From assembly GCF_002775205.1 (NCBI RefSeq), contig NC_036456.1:26509850-26573849 (forward strand): a stretch of 64,000 bases of DNA. The letters are read 5' to 3'. The notes beneath the pieces are model-generated. The model had not been told where the DNA came from. It did not search any database and was given only the letters and a program-made list of their open reading frames with translations. The number at the start of each line of letters is the position of its first letter. Position 1 is the first letter of the stretch. Below, piece by piece: positions 37,040 to 48,717 of the stretch. Position numbers and translations under genes: made by a program. This DNA is from Xiphophorus maculatus. Taxonomy: Eukaryota > Chordata > Actinopteri > Cyprinodontiformes > Poeciliidae.

Positions 37040-37415
37040 GAGTCTGGGGAAAGTACTAAAACTGTGAAAGATCTCCTGTGTCTCAGGTCCAAAGACAAAC
37101 ATCCAAAGAACCTCAGCAGCTACAGACTGGTAGCACTGACCTTACATATGATGAAAATCCTCAGGAGGCTGGTCTAAAGATGATGGTGCAAAGAAGGATT
37201 TTACATAAAATCAAGATTATGGAAAACCCTGAGCATCCTCTTCATGAAACTGTCAAAAGAAAACAAGTGTCTTTAGTTGGGGGCTTCTTGAAATTTGATG
37301 CAACACAAATTGTTATACTAGATCTTTCCTGCCAACAGTCATCACCATCAACACCTTTATGAAGAATCTTCAATTAATATGAGTTACAAGATTTAATTTC
37401 CCTTTCGGATAAATA
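37040..37415 (+). repeat. internally deleted LINE remnant
   Basis: One frame reads SYRLVALTLHMMKILRRLV, the start of a LINE reverse transcriptase block, then a stop. Another frame continues with IMENPEHPLHETV, typical of the very end of LINE ORF2. The tail is TTTAATTTCCCTTTCGGAT. The core of the polymerase is missing between the two pieces. The second copy is at 62285-62640. Confidence 0.65.
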
Positions 37416-37429
37416 TTTTTATTTTAATC

Positions 37430-38400
37430 AAATTGAATTAGGTTTAACTTTAAAGTTTTTGAAGACTCCAATTCTAGATATCTACCATGAGTTACTGACC
37501 ATCTGAAACATATCTCAGATATCAATAATTAAATTATGATTAGTTTTAAACTAAACTTGAGATATATTGATTTTTGTTCTGGCTAGTCATAATTCCAATT
37601 AAATATATCTTAAATAACACCATTATTCAAGAAGTCTTAAATGTATTTTTAGATTAGGTGGCCTATAGGACTCGACTTGCACAAATTAAATTATAGATAT
37701 TATGAAAGCAAATAATTCCAGGCAAAACTAACCTAAGAGATATCTGAAAGTGTATTTTGGATAAGCTAAAATTCCTCCTAAAGTATCTCCACCTTTTCTT
37801 TTCAGATATCTTGAATAATTATTCTGTCAAATCATATATTGTTTATATAGCATTTGGAAATTTCATTGAAAAATTAAAAGTCCATAAAACATTTTGAAAA
37901 GGCACAATTTTCACCTTGAGAATAGGTTGACAGGAGCACTTTGTGATCTTCTAAACTGTTTTTAAGTGCATTGTGTGTACTTAAAAACACACAATGTTTT
38001 TAAACAAGCAAATTGGAATATTTTTGCAGATTTATGAAGCAGTCTTTAAGTATGTGAAATTTGCATTCTCCATATGGCCCACACTACTGAGCTATTTCTA
38101 TATTGTGAAATCTAAAGAATTTGACTAGTCATAATTAAGCTTAAGATATCTTAAGTTAGAATTGTGTGAGCTTTCAAATTGTAAATCATGCTATTTAAGA
38201 TTTAAGGTCTTGCTTAGATACATCAAAATGTAACTGAAGATATATTGAATTGTTATTTTTACAAGTCAGAATGGAAATGGAAATATTCTAAATTACTATT
38301 CAGAATAGTCAAAATGTAGTTATTTTAAGATATCTGGGATGTACAGTTAAGCGGCGAAACCAATTATATATTAAAACGACCTGCCATAGAATTTCTTATC
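37430..38400. repeat. AT-rich GATATC/ACTAGTCA repeat
   Basis: Same family and same relative position as 19570-20650 and 62650-63600. Repeated words include AGATATCT, GACTAGTCATAATT and TTAAGATATCTTAAG. No frame. Confidence 0.55.
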
Positions 38401-38448
38401 TGGAGAATAAACTTGTCTTGTTGCGTTGTTTAAAAAAACAGACACGAA

Positions 38449-38725
38449 AGTTTCACTTCCACCTGTTTCTGTTGCGCAGATTATTTTCTATCAACCTCCA
38501 ACTTAAGGTAAAACAATATGTTAAATGGACTGGAACACCAACCTGCACTATCGTTTTGCAGGTTCTGGTCCACTTAGAAACAATAAACTGTACTAAATAA
38601 AACTCCTCCTTAAAAGGGAGGAGGGAGGAGTAGCCTGTCACCATCTCAGCACTGCCCCCTCCTTCCTAAGTGTTTAGATTTCACTTCTTCACATTTCATT
38701 TTCTTGTGGTGCAGGAACGTCTAAG
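38449..38725 (+). promoter_or_regulatory. promoter and 5' UTR exons of gene C
   Basis: AGTTTCACTTCCAC (38449-38462) is one base off the ISRE consensus. It is followed by a short block ending AACTTAAG|GTAAAAC (38507), then TTTTGCAG|GTTCTGG (38562) and an exon ending TCTAAG|GTAGGAC (38725). The same two donors and acceptor recur upstream of gene E. I infer two non-coding exons; the start site is not fixed. The intron reaches the exon at 41297. Confidence 0.5.
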
Positions 38726-39057
38726 GTAGGACAAAAGCCTATTTTATGAACTTACCTCGTCTTTTACAGGTTTATTTTTGTAATTAACTTTATTCAAGTT
38801 ATTTACACTCAGTATAAACCAAGCAGGGAATTAAAGTCAGTTTGGATTTTGTATTGGCTGATTTATGCAGAACAAAAACAATTGTTTTATTTATTGACAC
38901 TAAAGTAAATTAATATTTTTGAAGAGTAGTTTGATATTGGATTATTCATGGAGGTATTTCCTTTAAAATTCTCAAACTTACTTTGAGCTTCAATTTCTTG
39001 TGAAGCTACTTTGATGGACATTTCTAGTGGAAATGATATCAGTCAATTATTTTAGAT

Positions 39058-39720
39058 TGTCCAGAAAACCTGAGATCATCCCACTTCCTCATGCTGGAGA
39101 TTTTAGTTTAACAGTAACAATAAATAAAGTTATCTTTAAAATTAATCATACAAGTGACATCTAGACCCAACAGTAGATTCAAACTTCAATAAAATCAATC
39201 TGGTTGTGTGTGTTGTTTTTGTCTCCTGCAAACTTTGATTTAATTCTACTATTTTCTATCTAATCATAATAAATCATAGTCAGACAGAGAGAGTCATGAG
39301 ACAGAGTCATGAGACAGGAAGAGCAGGTTTCCTGAAAAAAAAAGGAAGTAAGTTTCCAGTCTGCAGATTTATAAAAAGTAGTTTAGACTACTCCTTATTT
39401 CAAAGAATATAAGTTTTAAAGAATAAAATCTAAACATTTTGAGTAATTGGATAAGATTCAAAGTAAAATACTTATATTAATATTGGTTTACTTGTAAGAA
39501 TACTTGCATTTACACTTACAGGTAGAACAAGTAACTGTAACTTTGGTATCAAATAATTAGAATCATGGATTATTCTTGGTTTCTTTTCAGAGAACATCTG
39601 TAAAAACTCACATTAAGGTTATAATAAGAGTAACTAATAAGTTATGTTATCATAAAATTATAAATGAATGCTAAATCAGAGAAGCTAAAGAAGTTATAAA
39701 TGTGATTTTGATATCTACAA
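39058..39720 (+). repeat. dispersed repeat R, intact copy
   Basis: This 663-bp stretch is matched in inverted orientation by 54416-54153 plus 51968-51570, which also total 663 bp. Words such as AACCTGAGATCATCCCACTTC and TTGTCTCCTGCAAAC are shared. It contains a tandem AGTCATGAGACAG. No frame or recognised class. It lies in the first intron of gene C. Confidence 0.7.
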
Positions 39721-41296
39721 ATCTATAAATCTTTTTTCTCCGACTTCAGGTTCAGTTACAAAAAATGAAAAAAATGAAAGCAAATGGTTAAGAGAATGGT
39801 TAAAGACTTTATTCATTATTTCCTTGCACAATTTTCCAAGGGCATTTTTCTAACTTATTTGTTGTTGGTTGTGTTGTACAACTACCGATATAGAAACACT
39901 GTTTTTAAAATTGTCTGGTAATTGTACCGGAAGATGTGTAGCACTATTTGATGTTTATAATGTAGCAGTACTTAATGCACTGAAGGACTAAATAACTTCT
40001 GACATCAGAAAACTAAATTCGTCTGCTGGAGCTGTCGTCAGAAATCAATAAAACAATACAAGAGAGTAACTGTTTTCAATACTATGTATTTTTTTTAAAG
40101 AAGAAAATTAAATAAACAATACAAAACACAAAACATACATGGAAACCAAAATACAATAAATATATACACACAATACTGCAGTTGATGTTCTAATGTGCAC
40201 AGAGTCCTTCACTTTTCCCCGCTTGGTCAACACAATGTCTGACCGACACACATTTAAAAGTCCATAGTTTGTTTATCCAGAAACTTTAAGGGAAAATGTC
40301 CAAGCGCAATTCAGCTCTGATGGAAAGGGTGAATAATGGGTAGTGTGTCTGTGTAATGAGAAGGAGGGGAAAGTTCATGGACCATCAAACTCCTACCAGA
40401 CCAGTATGGAGTGAAATTCGGTTCTCCTGGCTCCAGCCAGATCTTAGAAGCTCGCCATCCTTTAACCCCAAAAAGGGGAAATCACCTGGCCTGTATTAAA
40501 ATAAACAGGACCAGTCAATTACCAGCCTGCTAGTTAACTAGACTCGTTTCAGTTGTACACATAAATAAATGCAATTATATCTACAATCAATTATTTAAGA
40601 CAAAGATACTTAACATTTATCACATCATCTTAAACACATATATATTGCATTTAAAAGTTAGATTGTGTGTTTGATGATCACACAATTTGGCTATCACCAT
40701 CAATATGTCAAACAAACAAAACATTCATGTTCACTACTCACCAATTCCTTTTAAAGATCAGTGCATGGCAGCTTCATGGCTCCAAGCTCACTGGATATTC
40801 AGATCTACATGGTTTATATTGTGAGTTTTTTAAAAAAAAAGTGCATACAAACAAAGAAAGAACCAATTGTTTGACAGCACAAACCTGCAGCTCCTTTGTC
40901 TCCAGCTCTCCCTCTCACAGCTGATTGGGAAAGCTGGAGCAGGCCTGAAAAACCTACTTCATGTGCAGTGATTGGCTGATTGCACTGTGTGACTGACTGT
41001 CACTCTAACCAATGAAGTAGCAAAGGTGGGACTAAGGCAGTTTTTACCCTGGGTTACAGATGCAACTAGTTACATAACTTTTTGGACAAATATAGTTTTA
41101 CACCACTTTTTATTTTCACTTGCGTAACATTATAAAGTAATTTGGCTACTCTTGAGGAAATTTTATGACTACTTAATTTCATTGAATGAAGAATGGACTG
41201 AATTGTGTTAAATGCCCTGGAGAAATCAAAAGAACATGATCCTCACAGTGCTGCCTGCTTTGTCCAGCTGACCAATCTGTGTTTTCTGTGTTTTAG
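39721..41296. other. gene C first intron, no recognised content
   Basis: Only short chance frames and AT-rich sequence with small A runs. The region has no counterpart in the matching introns of A and B, so it is probably inserted or diverged DNA, but I see no terminal repeats. Confidence 0.4.
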
Positions 41297-41339
41297 GTGG
41301 AATGTACGGCTAAGTTGATGTTGACGTGAATTTGAAAAC

Positions 41340-44300
41340 ATGGAGGCATCTGATGACAAAGAAGAGGAAGTTCCCTGCTCTGAAAACAGTTTATGCAAGG
41401 AACAAGAAGGCAAGAGGTGAGACTTCATATTTCTTCATAGACATTACATGCATTATTTTGTCTACATGGAAAATGGTGTGTATGGTCACTATTATTTTTA
41501 CCTCAGGAAGATTAAAATTAAAATTATAGATATCATTATTAATTATATTACTTAACTCAAGAAGTTTGTTTCTGACAGGAAATGTGACAGGTGTCTGACT
41601 GGCATTTACATTCTCATCCACAGGAAACAACAGAAAGAAGAACCCGGACCAACCTGTCTGTCCTTCAAGAGCAGCCACTCAAAAGATGCCATTATTCGTT
41701 TTAATCTTGACCAACCTTCAGATGCAAAAAGGTGAACTTCATGTAAATTGTTTTATGTTCTTTCAAAATTCTTGTTCTTAGTAGTGGAAAATTATATAAT
41801 TACATTTTATTATCAAACCAATATCTTGAAAATCCATCACCACAAAACCATCATGGAGTTAAAGGGATATGGAAGATAAAACAAATGAAAAAGAAATGTT
41901 CTGTACCCAAAGGTTCCCCCCACAAAGTTCCTTCATAGAGTTTTATGAAAAACATATATGTTGTAATAAATTAATACAAGTGTCACTCGTGCTCAATGTG
42001 AGCATCTGCTGCCATGGGATTCTTTCCAGACTAAATATTAATTTAGAATTAATTGCAAGTTCATAACAATTGGAATATATTAACCAACAATTATTGCTCT
42101 CAAAACTCTCTTTTGAAAAATCAATATTGCACACATCCTCATATTATGATGATAATATATTTGAGATATACAGTATGTTGTGCAGCTCAATTATATATAT
42201 TTATATGTGTTTAGAAACTCCTTCCAGAAGACCATCCACCATTTTAAATATTTGAAAGAAACAGCAGAAGTCCTGTCAGAAACATGTCAGCTGAAAGTGT
42301 CTTGTGTAGCCACATGCTATCAGGCTCATTAGCTACTTATTACCCTTGGGAGTTTCCATGTTTGAAAGTACAGTTTTGTTTCTCTTATCTAACATCTTAA
42401 GAAATTAAATGTAAATACATCTGTTGACTAAACTTCTAAATACAGTTAGCTACATGACAGTTGTCTTATGGAGGACTCATTAGCATATATAGGTATAAGT
42501 GACTTCTACTCAGTTTGTCCTGGAATCTTTGGAAACTAATTCTCAGTGATTTCTCCTTAGACTTGACCAGATCTCTGACGTTGGTCAACCTCCCCATGAG
42601 CATCAAATGCAGCTGGGCTCCATATTTATGGTCTGTATACCATAGATACTACATTTTCATTTCTTTTTTTGGTTCTGTGATTCACTTTATAGATCACTTG
42701 ATTGTCAGATTTTATCAGATGGGTTATTTATATCTTATTTTGTTTCAGGAACTGGAGAAAAAGATTGTGATGTTTGTGAAGGACGAGCTGAAGGAAATCC
42801 AAAAGGTTTTGTGTTCAGATTACCCAGAATGTTCTGAGGGTCTGGAAGAGGATGAGAGGGTGTCTGGAAATAAGGATGAAAAACAGAGCAGCAGCAGGAG
42901 CAGTAGAGAGGCATTTTTAAAGATCACTGTTGACTTCTTGAGAATGATGAATCTGGATGACCTTGCTGACCTTCTGCAGAGCAGTAAGAGAGTTATTTTT
43001 CTACAGAAATAATAAATCTACCATCATTTTTAAAATGCTTGAAGAAAAGATAGTTAAACACTGATTCTTTGAGAATACCTACGGTAGTTGACACCAGTTT
43101 TAATTTGCTTCAACGATTAATTAGCCTTAAAAGTATTTCTTTTGACATAGTGGACCTTATACAAGTTTCTAATATTTTCTAATCTCTTCTGTCAGGCAGT
43201 CTTCAAAATGTGAGGTGCTTGTCATGTATTTTCAGCTTGGTGTCATAGAATAAACAGTTGGATATAAACACTGTTTCTGTTGAGCACTTTACTTTGGGAA
43301 ACTACGGGTTAGGACAATTATTAACACTAGCAATTTACATCAAAATAACAATCTCAGGGCACAACTTGATCATCAGGAAAATAACAGCCAAAAACTTCAG
43401 TAAAGTTTTTGCTTATAGATACTTGCCTGAAACACTTAAGTGTCAACAATGCAAAAACACCACAAAATTAAAATAGTGTGTCAAAAGCTAATTTATCTCT
43501 GCCAAGACACAATCTCTTACTTGAGTCATAATCAGGGATGATGTATGATCTTAGCATCATGCATATAAATAATAGGCTAGCTGACACTTTAGAGCGCTTT
43601 GTTTGTCTGCAACAATGCACGGTAGCGAAATTAATTATATTTTATGAATAATACTTTTGGTATTTGCAGATTATTTTTTTAACTCAGTGTCAAGGACAAA
43701 TGCTTTTTAAGTGTGATGCATTAAGGCCAAGCACTAAATCACTCTTAAATTATAATTTTATCTTTGTTATCTTTTAGAGTCATTCATCACATGTCAACAA
43801 ACACTAAAGTCTAACCTGAAAAAGAAGCTCCAGTTTGTGTTTGAAGGAATTGCTAAATCAGGAAATCAAAGCTTTCTAAATCAGATTTACACAGAGCTCT
43901 ACATCACAGAAGGAGACTCTGGAGATGTCAATAAGGAACATGAGGTCAGACAGATTGAAACAGTGACCTGGAAACCAGACAGACCAGAAACAACAATTAG
44001 GCACGAAGACATATTTAAACCCTCACCTGATAGAGATGAACCAATCAGAGCAGTGATGACAAAGGGAGTGGCTGGCATTGGGAAAACAGTCCTGACACAG
44101 AAGTTCACTCTGGACTGGGCAGAAGACCAAGCCAACCAGGACATCCAGTTCACGTTTCCATTCACGTTCAGAGAGCTGAATCTGTTAAAAGACCAGCAAT
44201 TCAGCTTGGTGGAGCTTGTTCACCATTTTTTTAGTGAAACCAGAGGAATCTCCAGATTTGAAGAGTTAAAGGTTGTGTTCATCTTTGATGGTTTGGATGA

Positions 44301-47300
44301 GAGTCGACTTCCACTGGACTTCCACAACAATGAGATTCTGACAGATGTAAGAAAGTCCACTTCAGTAGATGTTCTTCTGACAAACCTCATCAGCGGAAAC
44401 CTGCTTCCCAAAGCTCACCTCTGGATAACCACACGACCTGCAGCAGCCAGTCGGATCCCTCCTGAGTTTGTTGGCATGGTGACAGAGATCAGAGGATTCA
44501 CCGACCCACAGAAAGATGAGTACTTCATCAAAAGATTTAAATATAAGAAGCAGGCCAGAATGGTAATCTCCCATATAAAGAAATCAAGAACCCTCCACAT
44601 CATGTGCCACATCCCAATCTTCTGCTGGATCACTGCTAAAGTTGTGGAAGACATGTTGAACAAAAATGATGGAGAAGAGCTGCCAAAGACCCTGACTGAG
44701 ATGTACATTCACTTCCTGGTGGTGCAGAACAAACTGAAGGGCATCAAGTATGATGGAGGAGCTGAGACAGATTCAGACTGGAGCGCAGAGAACCAGAAGA
44801 TGATCAAGTCTCTGGGAAAACTGGCTTTTGATCAGCTGATGAAAAGAAACCTGATCTTCTATGAATCAGACCTGGCAGAGTGTGGCATTAATATCAGAGC
44901 AGCATCAGTGTGCTCAGGAGTGTTCACACAGATCTTCAGAGAAGAGAAAGGGCTGTACCAGGACAAGTTGTTCTGCTTTGTCCACCTGAGTGTTCAGGAG
45001 TTTCTGGCTGCTCTTCATGTTCACCTGACCTTCATTAAATCAGGAATCAATCTGCTGGTAAAAGGTGAAATGAAATCCAAGGAATTGGAAAAAAGAAGCC
45101 ATGAATCTCCAGAGACAGACATTTACAAGAGTGCTGTGGACATGGCCCTAGAGAGTCCAGATGGACACCTGGATTTGTTCCTCCGCTTTCTACTTGGTCT
45201 TTCACTTAATACCAATAGGCATCACTTAGGAGGTCTTGTAAAACAGACAGAAGAAAGTTTAGCAATTAATAAAGACACAGCCCAGTACATCAAAGAGAAG
45301 ATAAATAATCATCTGTGTTTTGAGAAAAGCATCAATCTGTTCCACTGCCTGAATGAACTAAATGATCAGTCTCTGGTGGAGGAAATCCAACAATCTTTAA
45401 ATACAGGAGGTCTTTCAACACACCAGCTGTCTCCTGCTCAATGGTCAGCTCTGCACTTCATGCTACTTTCATCAGAGAAAGATCTGGAGATATTTGACAT
45501 GAAGAAATACTCTGCTTCAGAGAATGCTTTACTGGGGCTGCTGCCAATGGTCAAAATCATTAGCAAAGTTATGTAAGTAAAGATGTAGAAGAATTCATAA
45601 AAATATGTAACAAATAAAACTATCAGATAATTACTTGGTATTACTTCTGTCCTTTCAGACTGAGTGGGTGTAACCTCTCAGAGAGAAGCTGTGAAGCTCT
45701 GTCCTCATTGCTCAGCTCAACATCCTCTAGTCTCAGAGATCTGGACCTGAGTAACAATGACCTGACAGATTCAGGAGTGAAGCTGCTGTGCAATGGACTA
45801 ATGAGTCCTAACTGTGAACTCAAAATTCTGAGGTGAGATTCATTTAAATTCTACTATTGTTATCCTATTTACCAAATTTGTGAACATAGGAAAACCTGCT
45901 TCTAGTGGTGGGCATCGTTGACTAACTGTTGCTCTAACTCTAATCCTAATTTGATTAATTGAATGATGCTAATACTCACCAAACAATGACACAACATATG
46001 CTACAACAGCATGCCACTCAATAGAGTCAAAGTTTTCACTACTCGCCTATCTCCATGGTTGCACTTCAAGATGTGCAACCATAGAGATGTCCAACCATAC
46101 AGAGCACTTCCTTTTAACAGACCTTTCACTCATGGTTACACTTTTATAGTTTTGGATTATTGCTAACTCTGTTGCTGATTTTGTCCAATTTACCACAGCA
46201 AATCATGCAGGACATCAGTAAATTTTAGTGTTTAATGTAGAACTACACAGATGGATTTTGAGTACAGAAGAAATATTTGGTGCACCACATCATAAGTGGA
46301 GAACATGAAGAGAGAAAATTGAACTGCTCCTTAAACAGTCTTCAACCTTTTCTAAATAAGAGCACAAATATAATGTCTAACTTCCTGAAACACTCTTCAG
46401 TCACCAAAACTTCAATACAGATGTTGAACTCTATGTATCTGGAAGTTTAAAAAGTCAGCTAAATAATCTATCCCTTTAGAAGAACAACGAAATTAATTTC
46501 AGTACAGCCGATCCAAAGAATAACAAGAGACAAACAAACAACCTACGTTATGATGCCAGAGGCTGCAGCCATCAAGGGAGATGGCCTTTTGTCAGGTGAG
46601 AAAAAATAATAACATGAGGGTAGATGAGGGAAAGACATATTGGACACAGAGAGGGGTTACATAAAGTACATCTGCATGTAAAAAGCAACATTTTGACACC
46701 ATGAAAACATGAAGCAAGTGGAATGGGACACAATAAATTGGCGAGTCCCAGCGCAGGCCATTCAGTTGAGTGATATAGCTACCTGGTGCAGTTCAGACAA
46801 CCACAATTGTTTTGGGTCAGGCCAACTCTGTAAATTTTTTGTGCCTTAAAGTCTCACTTGTTTAGACATTGTCTTTGTCCGTCTATGTCTAATTTCAATG
46901 GTGACTCCAAACAGGCAAAATTGTGGTAAACATCTTCCACTGACAATATGGACAGACACACAGTCTTCTGCAGACTGCTGCTTAACAGACATGCTCTACC
47001 TTTCTTAGCATGTCATCTAATTATTCCTGCAGAAAACAAGTTATGAAATGTGCTTCACATTGAGATTATAGGTGAGTGTTCCAACAATGTTGTGTGTTTG
47101 TGTCTGCAGGCTTTCCGGCTGCCTGATCACAGACGAAGGCTGTGCTGCTCTGGCCTCAACTCTGACTGTGAACCCGTCTCACCTGAAGGAGCTGGACCTG
47201 AGTTTCAATTATCCTAGAGAGGCAGGAATGGAGAGTCTAGCAGCTATACTGAAGAATCCAAGCTTCAGGCTGGAATCTCTCAAGTAAGGAAATATTTTCT

Positions 47301-48717
47301 GCAGTCACATAGTGCTACTCAGGATAATGTATTCAGGGGAGGGGGAGGAGATCTGGATAAATCAATGTAAATATAAGTGTAGGTAGGTAAACCCAGATCC
47401 CCCAACTAGCCTCAGACCAAGAAATGCTGGTTTATATCAGTAAGGACTTATGCTGCATCAAGGGAAATCAAGCTGAGATAGAGAAATAATTAATTGCTCA
47501 TACAAATGCAAACAATGTTGAACAGTGGTAATTTTAAGTCCAAGTCCCTTCAACTTCAACAAACACAGCATGGTGCATAATCGCAAAGTGGAAAGATATG
47601 TTTTTATTTATCAATCATAACTGATATGACTAAAAAATACAAATCTAAACACTTCCAATTAGGTCTAGTCTATTCTAATACATGAATATGTTTGATCTAA
47701 TTTTTTATTTTATTTTATTTTTAACAAATGTTAGGGTTATTCTATTGTTGGAATTTGGACTTTGTTCCCAGTCTATTTTATTTATGCATCGTATGTGGCA
47801 GAATGAGAGCAATAACACAAAAATGGAGGAGGAGCAAATAAACTGTGAACTCTGAACAAAACTAGTAGCACCAGGAAAATATTATACATAGTGACAGAAC
47901 CGCAGCCACAGATGGACTGAAGATTTCTTAGAAAAACTCAATGAGGTCTAAATTGGGGTGTCCATATTTGCATCTTGATAAATACTCATACCATCAAAAC
48001 ACCTCCTTTCTAACAGCATGGAGCCTGGAGGAGAAAGATGGATGACACCAGGTCTGAGGAAGTGTAAGTGCATTTTTGATTCATAGCAGGTTGTCCCATT
48101 TATGGATGTTCACCTTTGTGACAGTGAATTCAGAAAATTATACATCAGTAACTGCATTCTGTTTGTTCTGTCCTTCAGATTCCTGTCCACTAACAGTCGA
48201 CCTAAACACTGTAAACAGATTCCTCAAACTTTCTGACAAAAACAGGAAGGTGACATTTGTGGAGAACGAGGAGCAGCTGTATCCTGATCATCCAGACAGA
48301 TTTGATCTCAATCAGCTGCTGTGTACTGATGGTCTGACTGGTCGCAGTTACTGGGAGGTTGAGTGGGGTGGGAAAGTCTATGTATCACTGAGTTACAGAG
48401 GAATCAATAGAAAAGGAGTCAATGACGATTCCTGGCTTGGATTTAATGATAAGTCTTGGAGTCTAGTCTGCTCTGATGATGGTTACACTGTTTGGCACAA
48501 TGGAGAAAAAGCTTTCATCCCCGTCTCTTCCTACTCCTCGTCTCCCTCTGGCAGAGTAGCTGTGTATGTGGACTGTCCTGCTGGGACTCTGTCCTTCTAC
48601 AGAGTCTCTTCAGATACACTGATCCACATCTACACCTTCAACACCAAATTCACTGAACCTCTTTATCCTGGATTTGCATGCAGGAATCGTTGTGGGGGGT
48701 CTTGGTTCTTGTTTTAG
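41340..48717 (+). CDS. Gene C: NLRC3-like receptor (FISNA-NACHT-LRR-B30.2), 9 coding exons, 1072 aa
   Basis: Coding exons: 41340-41416, 41624-41731, 42561-42630, 42749-42983, 43778-45572, 45659-45832, 47110-47283, 48017-48063, 48179-48717; total 3219 nt, in frame, all GT-AG. The start ATG lies in an exon beginning at 41297 ([13 protein letters not shown]). The N-terminal exons are clearly diverged from A and B, while the NACHT exon is very close to theirs. Residues about 183-760 are FISNA, NACHT and winged-helix, with Walker A at 260-267 (GVAGIGKT); LRR exons cover 762-877; B30.2 covers 893-1072. Introns are shorter than in A and B and carry no Tc1 copy. The third donor is again GTCTGT. Expected role: cytosolic NLR of the fish NLRC3-like type; possible interferon control through the upstream ISRE-like site. 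Confidence 0.88.
42749..42983 (+). CDS. Gene C exon 4: acidic helical linker before FISNA
   Basis: 235 bp, acceptor GTTTCAG|GAACTG, donor AGCA|GTAAG. Encodes [36 protein letters not shown] and a final [10 protein letters not shown]. It is longer than the A and B exons by nine bases. Confidence 0.85.
43778..45572 (+). CDS. Gene C exon 5: FISNA + NACHT + winged-helix
   Basis: 1795-bp exon after CTTTTAG. Begins [18 protein letters not shown]; the methionine found in A and B at this point is leucine here, which supports an upstream start. Motifs: [63 protein letters not shown]. Open throughout; ends AGCAAAGTTAT|GTAAGT. Confidence 0.92.
45659..45832 (+). CDS. Gene C exon 6: first LRR exon
   Basis: 174 bp, acceptor CTTTCAG|ACTGAG, donor CTGAG|GTGAGA. 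Encodes [18 protein letters not shown], then [19 protein letters not shown]. Close to gene A exon 6. Confidence 0.9.
47110..47283 (+). CDS. Gene C exon 7: second LRR exon
   Basis: 174 bp, acceptor TCTGCAG|GCTTTC, donor CTCAA|GTAAGG. Encodes [18 protein letters not shown], then [19 protein letters not shown]. The preceding intron (45833-47109) holds no recognised element. Confidence 0.9.
48017..48063 (+). CDS. Gene C exon 8: linker exon
   Basis: 47 bp, acceptor TAACAG|CATGG, donor AAGT|GTAAGT. Encodes [15 protein letters not shown]. Confidence 0.85.
48179..48717 (+). CDS. Gene C exon 9: B30.2 (PRY-SPRY) domain
   Basis: 539 bp, acceptor CCTTCAG|ATTCC, ends [94 protein letters not shown]-terminus ends in CGGSWFLF, unlike the RSGVCW ends of B and D. 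Confidence 0.9.

Larger units (their letters stand above)
32106..38762 (+). repeat. segmental duplication, copy 1 (B 3' module to next promoter)
   Basis: From ATGGTCTGCAGCAC at 32106 the sequence is repeated at 57513-64000 with only scattered substitutions and small indels. The unit includes part of intron 6, both LRR exons, linker, B30.2, 3' flank, a LINE scrap, the GATATC repeat, an ISRE-like element and the first UTR exons of the next gene. Copy 1 keeps 145 bp (34401-34545) that copy 2 lacks. Its true right end is unknown because copy 2 meets the window edge. Confidence 0.95.

Noticed and set aside
37078..37362. 95-codon open frame downstream of gene B (second copy 62294-62593)
   Set aside because: A neighbouring frame encodes LINE reverse-transcriptase wording and part of this frame is LINE ORF2 C-terminus; it is repeat debris kept open by chance.
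41869..42255. Overlapping short frames in gene C intron 2
   Set aside because: They occur on both strands with no splice support and no similarity to the family.
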